A stretch of 64,000 nt of DNA, taken from positions 1 to 64,000 of the forward strand of contig CAKTOH010000001.1 in the NCBI GenBank assembly GCA_934589705.1, in the 5' to 3' direction. The position numbers and the translations under genes are program-made. The DNA comes from an uncultured Oscillospiraceae bacterium (GTDB lineage Bacteria; Bacillota; Clostridia; Oscillospirales; Oscillospiraceae). The notes beneath the pieces were generated by a model. That model saw nothing but the letters and a program-made list of their open reading frames with translations, did not search any database and was not told the origin of the DNA. Positions 48,655 to 56,520 of the stretch are shown here, one piece after another; position 1 is the first letter of the stretch; every line of letters begins with the position of its first letter.

Positions 48655-49205
48655 AGTCCGATCCCCTCCTGTTCCAGAAAACGGCGCAGCTTTTCCCGGG
48701 TGCGGTGCAGCTGCATTTTTACCTTGCTTTCGCCGATGGCGTACCTCTGAGCGATTTCGTCAATGGAATCCCCGTAGAGATACCGGCGCAGGAAAATCCC
48801 CCGACTCTCCTTGGAAAGCTGCCGGAGAAAGCGTTCCAACGTTTCTTTCAGGGAAAGCCTGTCCGGAATCTCTCCCTGCCGGAGATCCGGGATGCACTGC
48901 TCCAGCTCCGCGGTCAGAGCGATCAGCTTCGGATTCCGCTTGGCGGCCTGGTTCCAGTCCAGCCGGTCGAAGGCCAGATTCCGGCAAATTCTTCGCAGAA
49001 AGGCCAGAAAATTCTTTGGCCGCTCCGGCGGGATGGACTGCCAGGCCCGAAGAAATGTGTCGCTGACGGTTTCCTCCGAATCTTCCCGGCTACTCAGAAT
49101 GCGGTTGGCAAGGGTCAGCAGCGGCACGCCGTAGGAAGCCCGGGTCTCGGCGATGGCCTGTTCGTCCCGGCTCCAGTACAGCTCCAGAATTTTGCTGTCT
49201 TCCAT
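48651..49205 (-). CDS. ECF-type RNA polymerase sigma factor, second copy
   Basis: The 184 residues have region 2 around 10-80 (SREDSEETVSDTFLRAWQSIP) and region 4 around 120-180 (DSIDEIAQRYAIGESKVKMQLHRTREKLRRFLEQEG). It shares the MEDS start and general layout with the factor at 572, so the two are paralogues. AAGGGGG precedes the ATG. Regulon unknown. Confidence 0.9.
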   Translation of the reverse strand: MEDSKILELYWSRDEQAIAETRASYGVPLLTLANRILSSREDSEETVSDTFLRAWQSIPPERPKNFLAFLRRICRNLAFDRLDWNQAAKRNPKLIALTAELEQCIPDLRQGEIPDRLSLKETLERFLRQLSKESRGIFLRRYLYGDSIDEIAQRYAIGESKVKMQLHRTREKLRRFLEQEGIGL

Positions 49206-49300
49206 AGGGTGTCCCCCTTCTTTCTGTCTTCATCTATATAGACGGAATCGGGGCCAATAAGGTCACATTTTGGAAATAAAACGGTATAATACTATTTCTT

Positions 49301-49444
49301 AATAAAATGATTTCATCATTTTATTCTGCCGTTTCACGGCAGACCGCCTGGGCGGTGGTAAGAAATGTATTGACTTCGTTTTTTAGCGGCAGTGGCCGCT
49401 GGCCGCAATCCTGCGGCCTAATAAAACGCTTTTAAGCGTTTTAT
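49301..49444. repeat. Array of six short perfect hairpins
   Basis: In order: AATAAAATGAT-ttc-ATCATTTTATT (49301-49325), CTGCCGT-ttc-ACGGCAG (49326-49342), ACCGC-ctgg-GCGGT (49343-49356), AGCGGC-agtg-GCCGCT (49385-49400), GGCCGCA-atcc-TGCGGCC (49401-49418) and ATAAAACGCT-ttta-AGCGTTTTAT (49421-49444). No reading frame. It fills the 300-base gap between the sigma gene and the toxin gene. Confidence 0.65.
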
Positions 49445-49456
49445 AAAAAACTCGTA

Positions 49457-49487
49457 TAAAAAAGGAGTGGCCCCAAAAGGCCGCTCC
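49457..49487 (-). terminator. Terminator of the toxin-antitoxin operon
   Basis: Minus strand GGAGCGGCC/GGCCACTCC hairpin followed by TTTTTTT. Confidence 0.85.
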
Positions 49488-49502
49488 CTATCCGATTATG
49501 CC

Positions 49503-49838
49503 TCAGGATAAGTTCATTTCCATTAGGATTTCATCCAGATTTCTGCGTCCGTATATGACTCTCAAAACATAGATCATCTCGGCATTCACATCCGGGAAGT
49601 AGTACATAATATAGTTGCCGACCAGTATTTTGCGGATATCCTTGTACGGGAGAAATTCATTGATGACCAGGGAGCCGCTTTCCGGAAACGCACAGGCTTC
49701 CTGGATGGCATCCTGTAACTTGTTCAGGAAGCCGGTAGCTGCCTGTTGGTTTTCAAGCTGAACAGCAATATAGGATACGATTCCGTCCAAGTCCGCTTCC
49801 GCTTTGGCAGTCAGCTGATAGCTGAATTCAGACCCCAT
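49503..49838 (-). CDS. RelE/ParE-family toxin
   Basis: The 111 residues show the family pattern YQLTAKAEADLDGIVSYIA, KLQDAIQEACAFP, DIRKILVGNYIMYYFPD and VLRVIYGRRNLDEIL. The sequence favours the ParE branch over the mRNA-cleaving RelE, but the target is not decidable by eye. It follows and overlaps the antitoxin by 11 nt. Confidence 0.9.
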   Translation of the reverse strand: MGSEFSYQLTAKAEADLDGIVSYIAVQLENQQAATGFLNKLQDAIQEACAFPESGSLVINEFLPYKDIRKILVGNYIMYYFPDVNAEMIYVLRVIYGRRNLDEILMEMNLS

Positions 49839-50085
49839 ATTTGTCCCTCAGTTCTTTCAGGACAGAGGCTCCATCCACCACTCGGCCGGCTTTCGCATCC
49901 TCCATTCCGGCGATGAGCGCCTGGGCTTCATACATCTTCCGCATGGTTCGCTCGAAATATTCGATATCCATGACGACCAGACGGCCATAACCGTTTTTCG
50001 TAACATACACCGGGCCGTTTTCCTCGGCACAGCGGCGCTCGACCTCAACGGTGTTTTTTAAATCACGCATGGGAATGATCTGCAT
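49828..50085 (-). CDS. Phd/YefM-family antitoxin
   Basis: The 85 residues open with IIPMRDLKNTVEVERRCAEENGPVYVTKNGYGRLVVM, the DNA-binding Phd fold, followed by a C-terminal toxin-neutralising tail. GGAGGGA precedes the ATG. It should repress its own promoter with the toxin. Confidence 0.9.
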   Translation of the reverse strand: MQIIPMRDLKNTVEVERRCAEENGPVYVTKNGYGRLVVMDIEYFERTMRKMYEAQALIAGMEDAKAGRVVDGASVLKELRDKYGV

Positions 50086-50102
50086 GATATTCCCTCCTTT
50101 CC

Positions 50103-50140
50103 TGTGGCTATATTATACCCTAAATAGAGCCACAAGTCAA
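50103..50140 (-). promoter_or_regulatory. Toxin-antitoxin promoter with flanking operator
   Basis: Minus strand TTGACT, 17-bp spacer, TATAAT. TGTGGCT and AGCCACA (50103-50109, 50128-50134) form an inverted repeat around the -10, a likely autoregulatory operator. Confidence 0.85.
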
Positions 50141-50183
50141 GGACAGCAGATGTGAATCGTATCATTTTACAGTGGATGCAGAA

Positions 50184-50217
50184 ACCCCCTCCGCATGTCA
50201 AAGCATACGGAGGGGTT
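50184..50217 (-). terminator. Terminator after xerD (bidirectional stem)
   Basis: AACCCCTCCG..CGGAGGGGTT hairpin, 6 nt beyond the xerD stop. Confidence 0.75.
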
Positions 50218-50222
50218 TTGCT

Positions 50223-51098
50223 TCAAGCCTTGGGGTGACACTTTTCGTAAACGGTCTTTACCTTCTTATCGATGAGGGAAGTGTAGAGCTGAGTGGAGGA
50301 AATGTCGCTGTGACCCATCAGCTCCTGAAGGGCACTGATGTCCGCACCGTTTTCCAGCAGATGCACAGCGAAGCTGTGCCGGAGGGTATGGGGGGTAATG
50401 TCCTTTTCGATTCCGGCCGTGGCCTGGTAGTGCTTGAGAATTTTCCAGAAGCCCTGCCGACTCATCCGGGAACCGCTGATGTTTACAAACAAGGCTCGCT
50501 CGGCGGGATTGGTGGCAATGAGCGCACGAACCTCACTGAGGTAGACGCTCAGTGCCTTTTGGGCTGCCGGATACAGAGGAATCACCCGGGTCTTCTTGGC
50601 GCTGGCGCAACGGATAACGCCCATGTCCTGGTTTACGTCGTCCACGTTCAGGTCGATGAGCTCGGAAACCCGGATACCGGTGGCGTACATCACCTCCAGC
50701 ATAGCCTTATCCCGGACACCCTTGAAGTCGGTGACCGATGGCTGGGACAGCAGAAGCTCCACTTCCCTGCCCGTCAGAATCTGGGGCAGCCGCCGCTCTC
50801 CCCGGTCAACGTGAATCTGACCGGATACGGGAGACACATCCAAAAAACCGGAGGATACCGTATAGGCATAGAAGTTTTTCAGACTGGCTAAGGAACGGGA
50901 CACCGTGGCACCGGACTTTCCCTGTTCCTGAAGGTAAGTCAGATACGCGCTGATATTCTGTTGAGAGGCATCCAGAACACTGCCGCCCAGCCAGCTGTCA
51001 AACTGGCGGATATCCCGCAGATAAGAGGACACGGTGTTCGTGGAAGCCTGCTTTACCTTAACCAGGTAATTTTCATAGGCATGAATCAAATCCAGCAT
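50223..51098 (-). CDS. xerD: Tyrosine recombinase XerD
   Basis: The 291 residues, typical XerD length, have a core-binding domain (about 1-90) and a catalytic domain with ATGIRVSELIDLNVDDV, the Lys in SAKKTRVIPL, HTLRHSFAVHLLENGAD and LGHSD-like MGHSDISSTQLYTSL with the Tyr nucleophile. It should act with a partner at dif. In Firmicutes xerD commonly adjoins spoIIM, and a SpoIIM-like gene lies 16 nt upstream. Confidence 0.9.
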   Translation of the reverse strand: MLDLIHAYENYLVKVKQASTNTVSSYLRDIRQFDSWLGGSVLDASQQNISAYLTYLQEQGKSGATVSRSLASLKNFYAYTVSSGFLDVSPVSGQIHVDRGERRLPQILTGREVELLLSQPSVTDFKGVRDKAMLEVMYATGIRVSELIDLNVDDVNQDMGVIRCASAKKTRVIPLYPAAQKALSVYLSEVRALIATNPAERALFVNISGSRMSRQGFWKILKHYQATAGIEKDITPHTLRHSFAVHLLENGADISALQELMGHSDISSTQLYTSLIDKKVKTVYEKCHPKA

Positions 51099-51114
51099 GT
51101 AACAGCTTACCTTT

Positions 51115-51636
51115 TTATCCTTTCAAAGATTCAATGAACCGCCAATAAAATGGAAAAACGTAACCGTACCCGGCAGCAATGATCACCAGCTGCCCACAGC
51201 CGCTAATGACCAAGGGAATCCGTACCGGCCGTCCCTGCACACACCGCAGCCAAAGCCAGTACAGGATGGGCAGGGTGCCGTCGCCCAGCAGCAGAAAGCA
51301 CCGAATCAGCCAGCCCCAGTCCGGGAAGCACGTTATCAGCCCTGCGGATACAAATCCATGGAGAAAAGCCTTGCAAAAGCAGATTCCATAGATCCCCAGA
51401 GGGCAATCCAAAAAAGCCAGAATGGCGGACATTACAAAAGGTAAGAGTGAGGTACACAGAAAAGAAACGATCGACACGGGGCGATTCAAAGCTCCGCGCA
51501 TCAGGGAAACGACATCGACCATGGGACAACGGGAATACACGATCCCGGAAGCTATCCCCAATATCCACACAAATGCAAGCACAAAAGCCGCAGCCTTGCG
51601 CCTGCGGGAAACAGCAGCAGACCGCCTTGTACCCAT
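51115..51636 (-). CDS. SpoIIM-like integral membrane protein
   Basis: About 173 residues with a basic N-terminus and about five hydrophobic helices (AAAFVLAFVWILGIASGIVYS; IVSFLCTSLLPFVMSAILAF; GICFCKAFLHGFVSAGLI). The placement directly before xerD and the GxxxxHGF-like segment suggest SpoIIM, which works with SpoIID and SpoIIP in engulfment, but similarity by eye is weak. The start at 51636 follows GGGGAGGG; a longer frame to 51762 has no support. Confidence 0.6.
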   Translation of the reverse strand: MGTRRSAAVSRRRKAAAFVLAFVWILGIASGIVYSRCPMVDVVSLMRGALNRPVSIVSFLCTSLLPFVMSAILAFLDCPLGIYGICFCKAFLHGFVSAGLITCFPDWGWLIRCFLLLGDGTLPILYWLWLRCVQGRPVRIPLVISGCGQLVIIAAGYGYVFPFYWRFIESLKG

Positions 51637-51941
51637 CCTGGTTCCCACCCTCCCCGGGCAAAAATGCTGTCTTACGAAAAAAGGAACCGAGTACAAAAGG
51701 CAATAAATACAGTCAAGATTTCTATGCCTCCATACTATACTCCATTTCGTACACAAATTCAAGCATTTTTAGCCAAAATTGCTTTTTTTGTCAATATTGA
51801 CGGATAATTATGTAAACAGTTTTATGTTAACTTCTCAAGGGAAGTACAATCTATTTTTTACCGTTTTCAACTATTTCTTCTATATGTTGGGATTCACGCA
51901 CCAGAAATTCACTAAATATTGGAATTGCAAGCTATCCTGCA
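51637..51941. other. AT-rich intergenic stretch
   Basis: Notably AT-richer than its surroundings. A weak TTGACG-17-TTTTAT pair occurs near 51797 and an inverted repeat ATTGCA..TGCAAT at 51924-51942. The short plus-strand frame here looks non-coding. Confidence 0.4.
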
Positions 51942-51986
51942 ATTTGGCAAGTATGGGTAAATAGTATTTACCCATACTTGCCAAAT
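51942..51986. repeat. Perfect 22-bp inverted repeat (45-nt palindrome)
   Basis: ATTTGGCAAGTATGGGTAAA.. and its exact complement are separated by a single base. No T tract follows on either strand, so it is not a standard terminator. It lies 9 nt beyond the stop of the 51995 gene. Confidence 0.7.
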
Positions 51987-51994
51987 CAGAAAAA

Positions 51995-52420
51995 TCAGCG
52001 TCCTTTCCGCCGGTAAGGGGTCGCCCCCTTCCTCCTTTCTCCCCTCAGACCTGCCAGCGCCACAGTGCCGCAGGCGGCGAGAATAATGAGCCCGGTTACC
52101 AGCATTCCATCGTACTGCCCTCCAAAAAACAGAGCCGTTATGGCGATCAGCGTTGCCCAGAACAGAAGCCCTGAGCCCAGAGCAATCATCAGCCGCTGAC
52201 GTTTCACGGCCTTCACAGAAGTGGCCGCCCCCAGCAGCGCAGATATAAATAGAATTGCCAGAATGCCGTAGCCAACTTGATTCCAGGCAAGCCGCTCCCG
52301 GCTGATAAGCCCTGCCAATACCAAGGACAGAAGAAGCGTCAATCCCAAGCTGATGCTGTTTCCCATGGCCAGTCCTTTCGGAATGGATACAGCCCTTCCG
52401 GAGTTCCACTTTACGCTCAT
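51995..52420 (-). CDS. Four-helix membrane protein, TIGR04086-like
   Basis: The 141 residues have four hydrophobic helices (ISLGLTLLLSLVLAGLIS; VGYGILAILFISALLGAA; LMIALGSGLLFWATLIAITALFF; GMLVTGLIILAACGTVALAGL) and a basic C-terminal tail. The layout fits the small TIGR04086 family of Firmicutes membrane proteins. Function unknown. Confidence 0.65.
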   Translation of the reverse strand: MSVKWNSGRAVSIPKGLAMGNSISLGLTLLLSLVLAGLISRERLAWNQVGYGILAILFISALLGAATSVKAVKRQRLMIALGSGLLFWATLIAITALFFGGQYDGMLVTGLIILAACGTVALAGLRGERRKGATPYRRKGR

Positions 52421-52460
52421 GTTTACCCCTCCCCTATCCCAATTCTATCGCCCGGCAGGC

Positions 52461-52500
52461 AAAAAAAGAACCGGAGCCGTGAAAACCACAGCTCCGGTTC
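52461..52500 (-). terminator. Second terminator downstream of the coiled-coil gene
   Basis: GAACCGGAGC/GCTCCGGTTC, then TTTTTTT on the minus strand. Confidence 0.85.
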
Positions 52501-52519
52501 CTTAGGTGGAAATCCAAAT

Positions 52520-52550
52520 AGGAAGCCCCCGGCATAGCCAGGGGCTTCCT
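52520..52550 (-). terminator. First terminator-like hairpin downstream of the coiled-coil gene
   Basis: AGGAAGCCCC/GGGGCTTCCT, 13 nt past the stop at 52563, with a weak T tract. Confidence 0.7.
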
Positions 52551-52562
52551 ACGGTTTGTTCC

Positions 52563-53066
52563 TTATACTTCAATGTCCACGTTGGCGGTCTTGCGCTGCT
52601 CCTGAGCCTCCGTCACCGCCCGGAACTTCATCCGGGTATCCCGAACCTCATTCAGTGCCTTGGACACCACCTCTTCGGTCTGGCGCAGGGACTCGTCCAT
52701 ATATTCGTTGGCAGCCTTGCGCAGCTGGTTGATCCGCTCCTGGGTCTGGGCAATCAGCTCCTCACTGCGCTTCTTGGCCTCGGCGTACACCGCTTCCTTG
52801 GTGACCATCTGCTTGGCCTTCTCCTGGGCCTCCCGGAGCACATTCTCCGCCTCCCGGCGAGCCTGGCCTACGATTTCCGTCCGGGATTCCACGATAGCCC
52901 GGGACTGCTTGATCTCGCCGGGCAGCTGGGCCAGGATCTCGTCCAGCATATCCAGAACCCGATCACGCTCCAGAATGCACTTGTCCGCAGCCAGAGGCAT
53001 GGAACGGGCATCCTGCACCATATCGTACAGTGCGCCAATGATATCTTCCGTATTCCGATCGCTCAT
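52563..53066 (-). CDS. Coiled-coil protein, ATP synthase subunit B/H-like
   Basis: The 167 residues have a long Ala/Glu/Arg-rich coiled coil (about 60-140; REAENVLREAQEKAKQMVTKEAVYAEAKKR). Proteins like this are usually annotated as V-type ATPase subunit H-like in Clostridia. No membrane anchor and no other ATPase genes are nearby, so a role in ATP synthesis is unlikely. It lies 13 nt after coaD. Confidence 0.7.
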   Translation of the reverse strand: MSDRNTEDIIGALYDMVQDARSMPLAADKCILERDRVLDMLDEILAQLPGEIKQSRAIVESRTEIVGQARREAENVLREAQEKAKQMVTKEAVYAEAKKRSEELIAQTQERINQLRKAANEYMDESLRQTEEVVSKALNEVRDTRMKFRAVTEAQEQRKTANVDIEV

Positions 53067-53079
53067 TGTGATTTCCTCC

Positions 53080-53574
53080 TTAATGATTCGTTTTCCTGCT
53101 CTCTATTCTTGCCTGAAAATCCGGAATAATTTCAGCGGGAAGCAAATCCGACAAATCCGCTCCATAGGTGCCCAGCTCCTTGATCAGGCTGGAACTCAGA
53201 AACATGAACTTGCTGTCCGCAGTCAAAAACATGGTATCTAGCTCCGGGTTGATCTTTCGATTGACCAGAGCCATCTGAAATTCCGTCTCAAAATCCGATA
53301 CCGCCCGCAGTCCCTTGACCACTACGCAGCTGCCCCGCCGCCGGGCGTATTCCGCCAGAAGCTCCTTGGAGGCATCCACCTCCACGTTGGGAAGGTCGCT
53401 GGTGACCCGGCGAATCAGCTCCACCCGCTCATCCTGGGTGAACATGGGATTTTTACCCGCGTTCACCATGACGCAGACGATGAGCTTGTCAAAGATACCG
53501 GCGGCCCGGCGAATGATATTCAGGTGTCCGCTGGTGACCGGGTCAAAGCTGCCCGGATAGATGGCTGTTTTCAT
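53080..53574 (-). CDS. coaD: Phosphopantetheine adenylyltransferase
   Basis: The 164 residues carry AIYPGSFDPVTSGHLNI (T-x-G-H nucleotide motif) near 4-20 and the C-terminal SSSLIKELG motif. It converts 4'-phosphopantetheine to dephospho-CoA. The start at 53574 follows TAGGA; the open frame extends further without homology. It follows rsmD by 16 nt, the usual pair. Confidence 0.95.
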   Translation of the reverse strand: MKTAIYPGSFDPVTSGHLNIIRRAAGIFDKLIVCVMVNAGKNPMFTQDERVELIRRVTSDLPNVEVDASKELLAEYARRRGSCVVVKGLRAVSDFETEFQMALVNRKINPELDTMFLTADSKFMFLSSSLIKELGTYGADLSDLLPAEIIPDFQARIESRKTNH

Positions 53575-53590
53575 ATTCCTACCACACCCT

Positions 53591-54130
53591 TCACACCTTT
53601 CGGTAAATGGTAAGAAGGGTTTTTCCATATTTATAGTCTTTGGAACGGGTGTAGCCCTGGAATTCCCAGGGAAGCTCCTTCCCCAGAGGGCGTTCCGCTA
53701 CTATTATACCATTAGATTGCAAAATGTCAATTTCTGTAATCCTTTTTATTGCGTTTTCCAGGTAGGTTTCCGCGTAGGGTGGATCGAGAAAAATGATATC
53801 AAACCTTTCCCTGCATCGGGACAGATAGTCCATGTAGTCTGCCCGAACCACGGTGCCGCCGGAAAGCTTTGTCCTGGTCAGATTCTCCCGAATGAGCCTA
53901 CAGGCCTCCTCCCGGGCATCCACGAATACCGCCTGGGCAGCTCCCTGGCTCAAAGCTTCAATCCCCAGCTGGCCGGTGCCGCCAAATAAATCCAGCACCC
54001 GGGCACCGGGAATGTCAAAATGGATGATGCTGAAAAGAGCTTCCTTCACCCGATCCGCTGTAGGACGGGTGAGCATCCCCTCCGGGGTTTTCAAAGAGAC
54101 ACCCCGGGCTTTTCCTGTAATTACCCGCAT
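53591..54130 (-). CDS. rsmD: 16S rRNA (guanine(966)-N2)-methyltransferase RsmD
   Basis: The 179 residues carry MRVITGKARGVSL at the N-terminus, RPTADRVKEALF near 22, the SAM-binding VLDLFGGTGQLGIEALS near 45, and the catalytic DPPY near 117. Two bases separate it from uvrC. Confidence 0.95.
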   Translation of the reverse strand: MRVITGKARGVSLKTPEGMLTRPTADRVKEALFSIIHFDIPGARVLDLFGGTGQLGIEALSQGAAQAVFVDAREEACRLIRENLTRTKLSGGTVVRADYMDYLSRCRERFDIIFLDPPYAETYLENAIKRITEIDILQSNGIIVAERPLGKELPWEFQGYTRSKDYKYGKTLLTIYRKV

Positions 54131-54132
54131 AA

Positions 54133-56040
54133 TTAACTCCGTTTTTCCTGAAAATGTGAATAAACCGCCGCAGCCGCATCTTGAGGAAGCAGCCGTTCCA
54201 GCTCCGGCAGGGTGGCCTGACCAATGGCGCTCAGAGATTTGAACTGCTTGAGAAGCTCCTGCTTCCGCTTGGGGCCGATGCCCGGAATGCCGTCCAGCTC
54301 CGAATAGCGCAGACGTTTGCTGCGCAGCTGCCGGTGATAGGTGATGGCAAATCGGTGAACCTCTTCTTGAATATTGCCGATGAGGGAGAAAATCGCCTGG
54401 TTGTTGTCAATCCGGATTTCCTGCCCTTCCGGGCTCACCAAAGCCCGGGTTCGGTGCCGGTCGTCCTTGACCATGCCGAATACCGACATTCTCAGCCCCA
54501 GTTCCTCCAAAGCCTCCACCGCGATTCTGGCATGGTTGATGCCGCCGTCGATGAGCAGAAGATCCGGTTTTTCCCCGAAGCCCGCGTCGCCGGCTTTGTA
54601 GTGGACAAACCGCCGCTTCACCACCTGGCGCATGGAGGCATAGTCATCCTGATTGGCCAGCCCCTCCAGTTTGAACCGCTTGTAATCGCTTTTCTTAGGT
54701 TTCCCGTTCACAAAAACCACCATGCCGGCTACAATATCCGTGCCGGAGATGTTGGAAATATCGAAGGACTCGATTCTCTCCGGCGCCTCCATGTTCAGCA
54801 TTTTGCCGAGAAGGGTCAGAGTTGCGCTGACCCGCTCTTCCCTGCCGGTGAGCCGCTGGGCTTCCTCAAAGGCATTCTTACAGGCCAGCTCCACCAGGCG
54901 CACATTGTCCCCTCGCTGGGGCACCTGAAGCTTAGGAAGACGGCCGCACTGCTGGGACAGGAGCTCGGCGATCATGTCCCCATCCTCAATTTCAAAGGGC
55001 AGGAAAATCCGCTTGGGCACCAGTCCCCGGCTGAGATAATATTGCTTCAAGAGGCTGGAAACCGCCTCTTCCTTCTCATCCGGCCGAGGGAAGACCTCAT
55101 AGTCCTTGTCCAGGAGATTCCCTCCGGAGAAATGGAGCACCGCAAAACAGGCCTTGGCCTCCGTCTCCCCGTAGCCGATCACATCCGTGTCCGCCAGAGA
55201 GCCCGCGGTGACCAGCTGCTTCTGACCTAAGTTTTCCACGGCCTGAAGCCGATCCCGGAGGCTGGCCGCCAGTTCGAATTTCAGCTCCTCGGAGGCTGCG
55301 AGCATCTGCTCTTTAATTTGGGCGGCTACACCCTTATAGTTTCCCCGGAGAAGCTCCCGAACCTGGAGCATGACCTGCCGGTAACGGATGGCGCTGACAC
55401 TGCTCTGGCACCAGCCGGCGCACTGGTTCATGTGATAATTCAGGCAGGGACGCTCCTTGTCGATGTCCCGGGGAAACTGCTTATGACAGCCCGGCAGCTG
55501 AAAGGTCAGCCGCAGAGCTTCCAGCACGTTCTGGGTAACGCCACGGGTGCCGTAGGGGCCGAAATACTCCGCCCCATCGTCGGAAAGCTTGCTGACCATC
55601 GTTATTTCCGGGTACACCGGACGCATGTCCAGCCGCAGATAGGGATAGCCCTTGTCGTCCTTGAGAAGGATATTGTACTTGGGCATATACCGCTTGATCA
55701 GGGAGCATTCCAGCACCAGAGCCTCAAACTCCGAGGCGGCCACGATCACATCGAAGTGGTGGATTTTGCTTACCATCATTCTGGTTTTGGGCGTATGGGA
55801 GGCAGTGTCCTGAAAATACTGGCTCACCCGGTTTTTCAGCTTTTTGGCCTTGCCGACATAAATAACCTTGTCGGTCTGATCGCGCATGATATAGACCCCC
55901 GGCGCATAGGGCAGGGACAGAGCCTTTTCCTTGAGTTCGTCAAATGTCGTGGGAAATCCTCCCCTCTTACAAGGTGTCCGTAGTCTTAACAGAATCCATT
56001 GTCCAACGTAAAAATGCCGCCTCAATGCGTCAACGGGCAC
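54133..56040 (-). CDS. uvrC: Excinuclease ABC subunit C; start codon ambiguous
   Basis: UvrC has the GIY-YIG nuclease (APGVYIMRDQ..IYVGKAKKLKNRV), a UVR motif (KEQMLAASEELKFELAASLRDRL), an RNase H-like nuclease with Asp in ESFDISNISG, and C-terminal HhH (GIPGIGPKRKQELL). It makes both incisions in nucleotide excision repair. Canonical in-frame starts exist only at GTG 56040 and TTG 56025, which fall inside the terminator of the upstream HPr gene. Homology begins near residue 31, where GGGGAGG is seven bases before an in-frame ACG (55950). The true start may be that ACG. Confidence 0.9.
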   Translation of the reverse strand: MPVDALRRHFYVGQWILLRLRTPCKRGGFPTTFDELKEKALSLPYAPGVYIMRDQTDKVIYVGKAKKLKNRVSQYFQDTASHTPKTRMMVSKIHHFDVIVAASEFEALVLECSLIKRYMPKYNILLKDDKGYPYLRLDMRPVYPEITMVSKLSDDGAEYFGPYGTRGVTQNVLEALRLTFQLPGCHKQFPRDIDKERPCLNYHMNQCAGWCQSSVSAIRYRQVMLQVRELLRGNYKGVAAQIKEQMLAASEELKFELAASLRDRLQAVENLGQKQLVTAGSLADTDVIGYGETEAKACFAVLHFSGGNLLDKDYEVFPRPDEKEEAVSSLLKQYYLSRGLVPKRIFLPFEIEDGDMIAELLSQQCGRLPKLQVPQRGDNVRLVELACKNAFEEAQRLTGREERVSATLTLLGKMLNMEAPERIESFDISNISGTDIVAGMVVFVNGKPKKSDYKRFKLEGLANQDDYASMRQVVKRRFVHYKAGDAGFGEKPDLLLIDGGINHARIAVEALEELGLRMSVFGMVKDDRHRTRALVSPEGQEIRIDNNQAIFSLIGNIQEEVHRFAITYHRQLRSKRLRYSELDGIPGIGPKRKQELLKQFKSLSAIGQATLPELERLLPQDAAAAVYSHFQEKRS

Positions 56041-56050
56041 AGAGGCGGCA
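56010..56050 (-). terminator. Terminator of the HPr-family gene
   Basis: Minus strand TGCCGCCTC/GAGGCGGCA with an 18-nt loop, followed by TTTTT, 14 nt after the HPr stop. Confidence 0.8.
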
Positions 56051-56063
56051 AAAATAGAGCGAA

Positions 56064-56324
56064 TTAGTAGACGTCCCGCTGGAGCAGCGTATCCAGGGCA
56101 TTCACGGCAGTCTCCGCATCGGGGCCGATGGCACTCAGGGTCACAGTGGTGCCGGTAACGATACCCAGGGACATGATGCCCAGAAGGCTCTTGGCGTTCA
56201 TTTTGCGGTTGCCGGATTCCAGCCAGATGCTGCTCTCAAATTCGTTCGCCTTCTGCACGAAGTATGTAGCCTGCCGGTTGTGAAGACCGGACTCGCACCG
56301 AACGACAACTTCTTTACTAAACAT
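56064..56324 (-). CDS. HPr-family phosphocarrier protein
   Basis: The 86 residues have the active-site His in GLHNRQA near 15 (Gln replaces the usual Pro of GLHARPA) and the regulatory Ser in NAKSLLGIMSLG near 46. It could thus accept phosphate from enzyme I and also be a kinase/CcpA cofactor. AAGGAGTGG selects ATG 56324. A cre-like site lies upstream at 56457. No PTS permease is nearby. Confidence 0.9.
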   Translation of the reverse strand: MFSKEVVVRCESGLHNRQATYFVQKANEFESSIWLESGNRKMNAKSLLGIMSLGIVTGTTVTLSAIGPDAETAVNALDTLLQRDVY

Positions 56325-56374
56325 ATTATCCACTCCTTTTCACCGCGCGCAGAGCGCACGACGGGTCTAGCTAT

Positions 56375-56402
56375 ATGATAGCATTTTTACCGAAAAAGTC
56401 AA
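56375..56402 (-). promoter_or_regulatory. Promoter of the HPr-family gene
   Basis: Minus strand TTGACT, 16-bp spacer, TATCAT. Confidence 0.75.
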
Positions 56403-56456
56403 CTAATTTTCAGCCTGTTTCCACAAGAAAAACCCGCAGAACCAAACCGTTCTTGT

Positions 56457-56470
56457 TGAAAACGTTTCCA
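56457..56470. promoter_or_regulatory. cre-like (CcpA) operator
   Basis: TGAAAACGTTTCCA matches the catabolite-responsive element consensus TGWNANCGNTNWCA at all but one specified position. It lies about 55 bp upstream of the HPr promoter -35. Confidence 0.5.
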
Positions 56471-56485
56471 AAATCAGGAAGGATG

Positions 56486-56520
56486 CGAAAATTTCCGAAA
56501 ATTATCGAAAACTACCGAAA
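56486..56520. repeat. 10-bp tandem repeat at the end of mutS2
   Basis: CGAAA occurs at 56486, 56496, 56506 and 56516 with an exact 10-bp period. On the minus strand the unit TTTTCGnnAn starts inside the mutS2 stop region. Confidence 0.6.

Noticed and set aside
51779-51964. 61-codon frame in the AT-rich gap
   Set aside because: No ribosome site, low-complexity Phe/Tyr composition, and it ends in the palindrome arm. Probably non-coding.
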